Source: Nodosilinea sp. FACHB-131
GTDB lineage: Bacteria; Cyanobacteriota; Cyanobacteriia; Phormidesmidales; Phormidesmidaceae
Direction: 5' to 3'
Length of the DNA: 64,000 nucleotides
NCBI RefSeq assembly: GCF_014695395.1
Contig: NZ_JACJOF010000027.1
Location: forward strand, 620,001-684,000
Position 1 is the stretch's first letter, and every line of letters starts with the position of its first letter. A program made the position numbers and the translations under genes. Below the pieces are notes generated by a model. It was not told the DNA's origin. It did no database searches and saw nothing but the letters and a program-made list of their open reading frames with translations. Positions 58,090 through 64,000 of the stretch are shown one piece after another.

Positions 58090-59590
58090 TTCCCCAGCGT
58101 TTGAGCCCGATCAGTGCCTGATTATGGCCGTTGACGACGTGCCCGCCAATCTCAAGATCTTGCAGAAGGTGCTCGACGTGGTGGGCTATCGCACCACCTT
58201 TGCCACCCGGGGGCAGCAGGTTTTAGATCGGCTGAACGATGTCAAGCCCGACCTAATTCTGCTCGATCTGATGATGCCAGAAATGAGCGGTATCAACGTG
58301 TGCGCTCAGCTGAAGCAGAATCCAACGACAGCGCATGTCCCGATTATTTTCTTGACGGCTAGCCATGAGATTGAGCATTTGGCCCAGGCCTTTGAGTGCG
58401 GTGCGGTCGACTATGTCACCAAGCCCTTTAATGCGATCGAGCTGCTGGCCCGCATTCGCACCCATTTGGAGCTGAGCCAGCTGCGCAAACGGGCTCAGTT
58501 TCAGGCCCAGTGGGAGGCGATCTCGCGGCAGATCGTGCAGGACATTCACGCCTCTATCCATCTGCAAGACATTCTCAACAACACCGTCAAGGCGATTCAG
58601 CAGTTGCTGACAGCACGTCGGGTGATGGTTTACCGCTCCTGCGATCCCCAGGGCTGCAAACTGCTGGCCCTCTCCGGCGACAGTTTGGCCTCAGAGCTCT
58701 GCGTCCAAGGGTTGGGTTGCCCTTACCTGGAGCACCATCCCCCGGTGGTGCCCACGCTCACCGAGCAGCAGATTTGCCTGATCGAAGCGGCCCCGATTCC
58801 TTCCCAGGGCGGAGCGTCTTCTTGCAGCACCAATGTTCCCCAGGAGCTGTGTTTACCCATTCACCAACAGGGGCAGTTGTGGGGCGGCTTGGTGGTGCAA
58901 AATGACCCCTGCGCCCGCCCCTGGGCCCAGCAAGAGGTCGAAACCTTGACCCTAGTTGTGCAGCAGCTCGAAATTTCGATTCAACACGCCGAGCTGCATC
59001 AGCGCCTGAGCGCGGCTAACCAAGAGCTAGAGCGCATCTCAAATACCGACAGCCTCACGCAAATTGCCAATCGACGCTGCTTCGACCGGCAGCTATCTCG
59101 AGAATGGCGACGCCTACAGCGAGAAAAGCGACCCCTGTCGCTAATTCTCTGTGATATTGACTATTTCAAACAGTTTAACGACACCTACGGCCATCCCAGC
59201 GGCGACACCTGCCTGGTGGCGGTGGCCCAGGCCCTCAAGCGCTGCCTCAAACGCCCCGCCGACCTGGTAGCTCGCTACGGGGGCGAAGAGTTTGTGGTGC
59301 TCTTGCCGAATACTGAACTGGCGGGTGCTATCGAGGTAGTCGAGCAGATGCAGAGCGCGATCGCTAAAGTGGCGATCGCCGACGCCCCCACGCACCAGCT
59401 CACCCTGAGTTTTGGCATCTATGCGGCGGTGCCCCAGCACTGCACCAAGGCTACCACTGCCCTGGCCTTAGCCGATCGGGCGCTCTACGCCGCCAAACAA
59501 GCCGGGCGCGACCAATACATCATCTCCCCAGATATAGCCGTCGCCAGCTCAGTTGAGACATTGCCAGGGTCTAAATGTGCAGACGTTTGA
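58082..59590 (+). CDS. Response regulator with REC, GAF-like and GGDEF domains
   Basis: The 502-residue protein has a receiver (phospho-Asp62 in [13 protein letters not shown], Lys in YVTKPFN), a degenerate GAF-like middle domain ([39 protein letters not shown]) and a GGDEF domain with active-site [12 protein letters not shown]. The inhibitory RxxD site (RPAD) is five residues before it. It should make cyclic di-GMP when phosphorylated. It overlaps the phytochrome gene by 8 bases, so it is very probably the output partner of that kinase. ATG 58082 is chosen over GTG 58064 because it starts the receiver family N-terminus. Confidence 0.93.
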   Translation: MINSPAFEPDQCLIMAVDDVPANLKILQKVLDVVGYRTTFATRGQQVLDRLNDVKPDLILLDLMMPEMSGINVCAQLKQNPTTAHVPIIFLTASHEIEHLAQAFECGAVDYVTKPFNAIELLARIRTHLELSQLRKRAQFQAQWEAISRQIVQDIHASIHLQDILNNTVKAIQQLLTARRVMVYRSCDPQGCKLLALSGDSLASELCVQGLGCPYLEHHPPVVPTLTEQQICLIEAAPIPSQGGASSCSTNVPQELCLPIHQQGQLWGGLVVQNDPCARPWAQQEVETLTLVVQQLEISIQHAELHQRLSAANQELERISNTDSLTQIANRRCFDRQLSREWRRLQREKRPLSLILCDIDYFKQFNDTYGHPSGDTCLVAVAQALKRCLKRPADLVARYGGEEFVVLLPNTELAGAIEVVEQMQSAIAKVAIADAPTHQLTLSFGIYAAVPQHCTKATTALALADRALYAAKQAGRDQYIISPDIAVASSVETLPGSKCADV

Positions 59591-59746
59591 ACGCTTCAGA
59601 GATGCCCAATGTCCCCACACCGAAGTGGCTACAGCTTTACGAAGGTTAGGCTCAAAACCGTAGCTTCACCCCCAGCAGCACTGGCGGGGTAAGACGCTGC
59701 TAACCCCCTACCCCTATAGGGAGCTAACGAGATTCTGCTATTGCGC

Positions 59747-60940
59747 CTACTGCGCCGCTAGTGCGTCTCGCAGGGGCTTGGTCATCCAGTTCAACCCTAC
59801 CCGCACCTGGTGCGAGAACGTCGGCATGCGGTAGAGGTAGGCTAGGCGGCGGGCGACGTGGGCCAGCTCGCCATCGAGCTGAATGCCCAACCCGGTGAGG
59901 GTGGCGCGACTGGTGCCAAGGGTGAGCATTTCGCCCATGTGGCGGTAGCGGAAGGGGAGCTGGGGGCGATCGCTGATCTCAGCCCAGATATTCCACCCGA
60001 CAAAGTCGGCCTGTTGCAGAGCGACCTGGGCCGTGGTCGGCACCTGCTGAGCCTCGGCATCGCGGCAGTCGGCCACATCGCCCAGGGCATAGACACCGGG
60101 AATATCAAGCGCCTCTAGGGTCGGCTTCACGACCACCTGCTGGCGCTCGTTGTGCTTGAGAGGCAGGTTGGCGATGACAGGGTTGACCTGGGTGCCCACG
60201 GTCCACAGCACCAGATCTACAGGCAAAATGTCGGTTTGCTCACGGAACGTGAGACTGATGGTGTCGGCGGTGACGTTGTCCACGGTGGTTTCGAGATCGA
60301 TCCATACTCCCAAGTCAGAGAGCACCTTTTGGGCCACCTCACGGTTGTATTCAGGCGAGGTACGGAGAATCATATCGGTGCTTTCAACTAGGCGCACCCG
60401 GCCCCGTTCCCCTAAATGTTCCGCTACTTTGCAGGCTAGCTCGACACCGCTGTAGCCGCCGCCTACTACCGCCACGCGAATTTTCTCGGCGTCGGAGGCT
60501 TCGAGCAGACGTAGGCGTTCCTTCAAGTGGTAAGCATCTTCCAGGGTGCGGAAGGCATGGGCGTGCTCGGCCACACCGGGGGCCATGTGCATGGGGGTGT
60601 TGCCGCCCAGGGCCAGAACCAGGCGATCGTAGGTGAGCGTTACGCCGTCGCTAAGGCTGACGCGGTGCTGGTCGAGGTCGATGCCGGTGACTTCTGCCTG
60701 ACGAAACTGCACCGCAGTACCGGCCAGCAGCTCGGCGTAGGGCGGCGCTACTTCCCAGGTTTGCAGTTCGTCGGTGACCAGCTCGTAGAGTAAAGGCAGG
60801 AAGAGAAAGCGATCGCGGTGGTCCACCAAAGTGATCGTCGGTGGAGTGCCCTCCCACGGCAGCTGACTGAGGCGCAGAGCGGTGTAGAGGCCGCCAAAGC
60901 CACCACCGAGAATACAAATTTGCTGGGAAGCGTCTGCCAT
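59747..60940 (-). CDS. ndbB: Type II NAD(P)H dehydrogenase, NdbB-like (demethylphylloquinone reductase)
   Basis: The 397-residue flavoprotein has the FAD motif ICILGGGFGGLYTALRLSQL, the NAD(P)H motif VAVVGGGYSGVELACKVAEH and the ending VYALGDVADCRDAEAQQVPT. The stretch DRFLFLPLLYELVTDELQTW closely resembles Synechocystis NdbB (Slr1743), which reduces demethylphylloquinone late in vitamin K1 synthesis. Other NDH-2 proteins (NdbA, NdbC) are less similar as I recall them, so the symbol is likely but not certain. No membrane helix is needed; such enzymes bind the membrane peripherally. It diverges from azlC. Confidence 0.82.
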   Translation of the reverse strand: MADASQQICILGGGFGGLYTALRLSQLPWEGTPPTITLVDHRDRFLFLPLLYELVTDELQTWEVAPPYAELLAGTAVQFRQAEVTGIDLDQHRVSLSDGVTLTYDRLVLALGGNTPMHMAPGVAEHAHAFRTLEDAYHLKERLRLLEASDAEKIRVAVVGGGYSGVELACKVAEHLGERGRVRLVESTDMILRTSPEYNREVAQKVLSDLGVWIDLETTVDNVTADTISLTFREQTDILPVDLVLWTVGTQVNPVIANLPLKHNERQQVVVKPTLEALDIPGVYALGDVADCRDAEAQQVPTTAQVALQQADFVGWNIWAEISDRPQLPFRYRHMGEMLTLGTSRATLTGLGIQLDGELAHVARRLAYLYRMPTFSHQVRVGLNWMTKPLRDALAAQ

Positions 60941-61015
60941 AGGTGTATATCTATTGCTAGGAGCCTGTGATACCTCTTCTACCTTCTAACTCAAAATGGA
61001 AAGAGTCATCCTGCT

Positions 61016-61768
61016 TTGCGGAGATTTCTTTTGGCTATAGCGTCAGACTTTGGCATCCGCTCTCCCCGCCAAGAGGTGCTGGCCGGGGCGCGAGACATCA
61101 TTCCCCTAGTAGTGGGGGCAGTCCCCTTCGGCATTGTTTTTGGCACCCTGGCCCAGGGCAGCGGCCTATCCTTTGGGGCGACGATTGGGATGTCGGCGTT
61201 TGTGTTTGCCGGGTCGTCGCAGTTCATCGCCCTGGGGCTTTTGGCGGCGGGCAGCACCCTGCCCTTGATCGTGCTGACTACAGTGGTGGTCAACCTGCGC
61301 CACATGCTCTATGCGGCTAGCCTGCTGCCCTACGTGCAGGGCTCCTCCGGGCGATGGAAAGCGGTGATTGGCTTCTTTTTAACCGACGAAGCCTTTGCCG
61401 TAGCCATTCGCCGCTACGTGCAGCCCGACCCTAGCCCCCACAAGCACTGGTACTACCTGGGCGCGGCGGTCACCATGTACGGCAACTGGATTCTCTGTAC
61501 CTGGCTGGGGCTGACGGTGGGACAGCTGATTCCCAACGCAGCCGCCTGGGGGCTAGATTTTGCCATGGTGGCGACGTTTGTTGGCATGATCGTGCCCTAC
61601 GCGACGACCCGACCGATGGTAGGAGCCACCCTGGTTGCAGGAATTGTGGCTGTTCTAGCCAATGGATTACCTCATAAACTGGGGTTGATGGTGGCGGCGA
61701 TCGCAGGCGTCACCACTGGCTTCTGGCTCGAAACCCGCCTCCCTCCCCGACCCAAGGCCAAAGGATAA
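61016..61768 (+). CDS. azlC: AzlC family branched-chain amino acid exporter, large subunit
   Basis: The 250-residue membrane protein has AGARDIIPLVVGAVPFGIVF, FVFAGSSQFIALGLLAAG and LTTVVVNLRHMLYAASLLPY, all typical of AzlC (BrnF). AzlC and AzlD together export branched-chain amino acids or analogues. About seven helices are predicted. The frame begins with TTG 61016; no ATG or GTG start lies before the conserved part, so the TTG start is accepted with some doubt. azlD follows after a 45-base gap that contains heptamer repeats. Confidence 0.9.
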   Translation: MRRFLLAIASDFGIRSPRQEVLAGARDIIPLVVGAVPFGIVFGTLAQGSGLSFGATIGMSAFVFAGSSQFIALGLLAAGSTLPLIVLTTVVVNLRHMLYAASLLPYVQGSSGRWKAVIGFFLTDEAFAVAIRRYVQPDPSPHKHWYYLGAAVTMYGNWILCTWLGLTVGQLIPNAAAWGLDFAMVATFVGMIVPYATTRPMVGATLVAGIVAVLANGLPHKLGLMVAAIAGVTTGFWLETRLPPRPKAKG

Positions 61769-61779
61769 CGCCCGTCCAA

Positions 61780-61807
61780 TTCAAAATTCAAAGTTCAAAA
61801 TTCAAAA
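61780..61807. repeat. TTCAAAA heptamer tandem repeat
   Basis: Four tandem heptamers (TTCAAAA, TTCAAAG, TTCAAAA, TTCAAAA) lie between azlC and azlD. Short tandemly repeated heptamers of this kind are known from cyanobacterial spacers. Confidence 0.85.
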
Positions 61808-61813
61808 CTTTCT

Positions 61814-62134
61814 ATGAATGACTGGCTCCTCGTCGCCTCCATGGCCCTGGTAACATTCACCATTCGCTACGTGCTGCTGGCCTTTAGCGGCCGCATTCAG
61901 CTGTCGCCGACCCTGGTGCAGGCACTGGGCTATGTGCCTCCGGTGGTGCTGACGGCGATCGTGGTGCCTGCGGTGGTGCTGCCCGATGGCGAAACCCTGT
62001 TGCTGGGCTGGCAAAATGCGCGACTGGTGGGGGCGATCGCCTGCGTCATCCTCGCCCTGTGGCGCAAAAATCTGCTGCTCACCATTGCGGGCGGCATGGC
62101 CACCTTCTGGGGCTGGCAGTGGTTAGTAAGCTAA
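61814..62134 (+). CDS. azlD: AzlD family branched-chain amino acid exporter, small subunit
   Basis: The 106-residue protein has four hydrophobic helices with TFTIRYVLLAFSGRIQLSPT and LGYVPPVVLTAIVVPAVVLP, typical of AzlD (BrnE). It pairs with AzlC to form the exporter. The order azlC-azlD and the 45-base spacing are as expected for an operon. Length is normal. Confidence 0.9.
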   Translation: MNDWLLVASMALVTFTIRYVLLAFSGRIQLSPTLVQALGYVPPVVLTAIVVPAVVLPDGETLLLGWQNARLVGAIACVILALWRKNLLLTIAGGMATFWGWQWLVS

Positions 62135-62206
62135 GCAGTGGTGCCCCTGTGTAAACTGCGCTTAGGACATTTTGCTGAATTGGCTAAGTTGTGATCTCGT
62201 TTTGCA

Positions 62207-62575
62207 ATGCAACTCTTAACCGACAACTTGCTAACAACTATTACCGATAGGTTGGTCAGCCAATTTCAGCCTGAGCAGGTGATTTTATTTGGCTCCTATG
62301 CGTGGGGAGAGCCCACACCAGACAGCGATGTAGATTTAATGGTGATTGTTGGCAAAAGCAGCCTCTCAGATTACCAACGCTCTGTGCTAGGACATCGTTG
62401 TTTGAGTGGTTTGGGCATTGCCAAAGATATTGTGGTCAGAACTCGCGAAGAGTTTGACCGTTGGCAAGCGGTGCGATCGTCGCTGGAGTGCAAAGTAGCT
62501 CGTCAAGGAAAGGTTCTCTATGACCGATGCCAGGACTCAGCTGGTGCAAAGTTGGCTGACCAAGGCGCAGCATGA
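62207..62575 (+). CDS. Minimal nucleotidyltransferase (MNT), probable antitoxin
   Basis: The 122-residue protein is a minimal nucleotidyltransferase of the DNA polymerase beta fold: ILFGSYAWGEPTPDSDVDLM, with GS at 29-30 and metal-binding Asp41 and Asp43. In MNT-HEPN pairs this protein is the antitoxin, often inactivating the HEPN partner by adding AMP. It overlaps the HEPN gene by 56 bases, longer than the usual few bases, so its last 18 residues are encoded by the HEPN start region. Both catalytic Asp residues are present, so activity is plausible. Confidence 0.88.
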   Translation: MQLLTDNLLTTITDRLVSQFQPEQVILFGSYAWGEPTPDSDVDLMVIVGKSSLSDYQRSVLGHRCLSGLGIAKDIVVRTREEFDRWQAVRSSLECKVARQGKVLYDRCQDSAGAKLADQGAA

Positions 62576-62918
62576 CTTGGCCTCAGCGCAGGTCTTGGCT
62601 ACCGCTAACCCACCATTGCTAGATACAGCTATTTATCACTGTCAGCAAGCGGCAGAAAAGGCCATCAAGGGATACTTGACCTTTTGTGACCATGACATCA
62701 ACCGCACCCACGATGTTGAGCTACTGATCAGAACGGCGATACCCTACGCTCAAGAGTTTGAGAACTGGGTTGAGGCAGGCGTAGTTTTAACGCCCTACGC
62801 TCGCATGTACCGCTACCCAGGTTTTGTAGATGAGCCTAGCCAAGCCGAATTTGAACAGGCTCTCGCTGTAGCAGAAGGAATTTATGCGGTGGTCTTGTCC
62901 CTGATTCCGTTACCGTAA
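62520..62918 (+). CDS. HEPN-domain protein, probable toxin partner
   Basis: The 132-residue all-helical protein carries the HEPN pattern: WLTKAQHDLASAQVLATANP, LDTAIYHCQQAAEKAIKGYL and RTHDVELLIRTAIPYAQEFE, then ARMYRYPGF. HEPN toxins are usually RNases with an R-x4-6-H motif. I do not find that spacing here; the only nearby match is R-T-H. It may therefore lack the classical active site, as do other HEPN proteins that only bind nucleotides. It overlaps the MNT gene by 56 bases and is followed by the formamidase gene 85 bases later. Confidence 0.85.
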   Translation: MTDARTQLVQSWLTKAQHDLASAQVLATANPPLLDTAIYHCQQAAEKAIKGYLTFCDHDINRTHDVELLIRTAIPYAQEFENWVEAGVVLTPYARMYRYPGFVDEPSQAEFEQALAVAEGIYAVVLSLIPLP

Positions 62919-63003
62919 TTTCGTGCTGTCGAACACTATCACCCTGGCGCGATCGCCCTATAGTGCTACTCGATCGAGTCGGGTTGTTCCAGAGAGATAA
63001 CAA

Positions 63004-64000
63004 ATGAGTGGACTTGGTAGCCTCAATAAATCTCCCAACGGTGTGGTGCTGGGCATGGTGCAATTGCAACTGCCCAACGTCGTCACCCCCGACGATCTGG
63101 CCGCCCAGACGCAGCGCATTTGCGAGATGGTCGCCAAAGCCCGTCGCAACATGCCCTCGATGGATCTGGTAGTGTTTCCCGAATACTCGCTCCACGGGCT
63201 GTCGATGGATACCAACCCGGCCATCATGTGCAGCCTGGATGGTCCCGAGGTTGCGGCCTTCCGCCAGGCCTGCATCGACAACGACATCTGGGGCTGCTTC
63301 TCGATCATGGAGCACAACCTCGAGGGCAACCCCTACAACACCGGCCTAATTATCAATGACCAGGGCGAACTCAAGCTCTACTACCGCAAGCTCCACCCCT
63401 GGGTGCCTGTAGAGCCCTGGGAACCTGGAAACGTGAGCATCCCTGTCTGTGACGGCCCAAACGGCAGCAAGCTATCGCTGATCATCTGCCACGACGGCAT
63501 GTTCCCAGAAATGGCTCGGGAATGTGCCTATAAGGGAGCCGAGATCATGATTCGCACGGCGGGCTACACAGCTCCCATTCGCCACTCCTGGCAGATCACT
63601 AATCAGGCCAATGCCTTTTGCAATCTGATGGTGACAGCATCGGTGTGCATGTGCGGCAGCGACGGCAGCTTCGATTCCATGGGCGAGGGCATGATCGTCA
63701 ACTTCGACGGCACGCCGCTGGTGATGGGCAGCCACCGCCCCGACGAAATTATCACCGCCGAGGTGCGCCCCGACCTGGTGCGCGAGGCCCGCATTCACTG
63801 GGGCGTAGAAAATAACATCTACCAGTTTGGCCATCGCGGCTATGTGGCGGTCAAAGGCGGTGCCCAAGACTGCCCCTACACCTACATGAAAGACATGGTG
63901 AAGGAGCGCTACCGCCTGCCTTGGGAAGATGAGGTGGTTCACCAAGACGGCACCGCCTGCGGCTTCCCAACACCAACCCGCGACTACAAGGGCGAAGAAT
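63004..64000 (+). CDS. amiF: Formamidase (AmiF-type), cut by right edge
   Basis: The frame from ATG 63004 stays open to the window end (332 residues visible). The sequence is a nitrilase-superfamily formamidase: FPEYSLHG with Glu60, YYRKLHPWVPVEPWEPG with Lys129 and IICHDGMFPEMARECAYKGA with Cys162 form the Glu-Lys-Cys triad. GVENNIYQFGHRGYVAVKGG and RYRLPWEDEVV near the end match H. pylori AmiF, which is about 334 residues, so only a few residues are missing. It hydrolyses formamide to formate and ammonia. The gene is a second small-amide nitrogen source gene in the window, but it is not linked to the riboswitch operon. Confidence 0.92.
   Translation, partial: MSGLGSLNKSPNGVVLGMVQLQLPNVVTPDDLAAQTQRICEMVAKARRNMPSMDLVVFPEYSLHGLSMDTNPAIMCSLDGPEVAAFRQACIDNDIWGCFSIMEHNLEGNPYNTGLIINDQGELKLYYRKLHPWVPVEPWEPGNVSIPVCDGPNGSKLSLIICHDGMFPEMARECAYKGAEIMIRTAGYTAPIRHSWQITNQANAFCNLMVTASVCMCGSDGSFDSMGEGMIVNFDGTPLVMGSHRPDEIITAEVRPDLVREARIHWGVENNIYQFGHRGYVAVKGGAQDCPYTYMKDMVKERYRLPWEDEVVHQDGTACGFPTPTRDYKGEE

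Overview
The window is chromosomal DNA from a cyanobacterium. The evidence is the very frequent HIP1 octamer (GCGATCGC), a photosystem II-associated small protein, cyanophycinase, a demethylphylloquinone reductase, a bacteriophytochrome and several WD40, pentapeptide and caspase-type proteins. The GC-rich base content and gene set would suit a filamentous Leptolyngbya/Nodosilinea-like lineage, but that placement is a guess. No tRNA, rRNA, CRISPR array, transposase gene or phage module was seen.

Layout. 1-3.9 kb: an unknown membrane-anchored protein cut by the left edge, with a LexA-like box upstream, an MlaE-type permease, a pentapeptide protein and a Psb35-like small protein behind a textbook sigma-70 promoter. 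3.9-9.6 kb: an SbcC/Rad50-like ATPase directly downstream of a caspase-nSTAND-membrane protein. 10.2-16.6 kb: a pterin dehydratase with a suspicious 5' end coupled to a methyltransferase, DUF456, an RhtA-like exporter, a TPM-domain protein and a 4-Cys Ser/Thr kinase with WD40 repeats. 16.7-24.4 kb: cyanophycinase, trmD, ispF, a BON-like protein, an orphan sugar permease, a frameshifted GAF-GGDEF gene, cobQ and an Npun_F0494-like protein.

24.5-31.4 kb is the most interesting part. A guanidine-I (ykkC) riboswitch with a strong terminator, preceded by an exact NtcA-type site, leads into a glutamine-synthetase-III-like ligase, a complete NrtABC/TauABC-type importer, a Rieske oxygenase and an unknown protein. 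None of the known guanidine-degrading enzymes is present, so this looks like a guanidine or alkylguanidine uptake and modification operon of unusual composition. At 63 kb a formamidase adds a second small-amide nitrogen gene.

31.5-44 kb: glgX, recF, a Gly-Ser repeat protein, ChaB-like, the xanthine dehydrogenase set (xdhA, xdhB, xdhC), a MESH1-like HD hydrolase, and mtnA with a class II aldolase. 44-51 kb: a TPR-like exported protein and a 1374-residue HTH/NB-ARC/WD40 protein whose NB-ARC domain is interrupted by repeat-derived sequence. 51-54.7 kb: cupin, VOC-like, TTHB210-like and sulfotransferase genes. 55-64 kb: a bacteriophytochrome hybrid kinase overlapping a REC-GAF-GGDEF regulator, ndbB, azlC-azlD, an MNT-HEPN pair and the formamidase.

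A C-rich heptamer-like tract (CCCATCCA/CCCACCTA type) recurs across the window. It lies directly upstream of several start codons in the riboswitch operon and elsewhere, and it is also translated inside the NB-ARC/WD40 gene. A second family of short palindromes (GTGGGCAGTGCCCACCCTAC) accompanies it.
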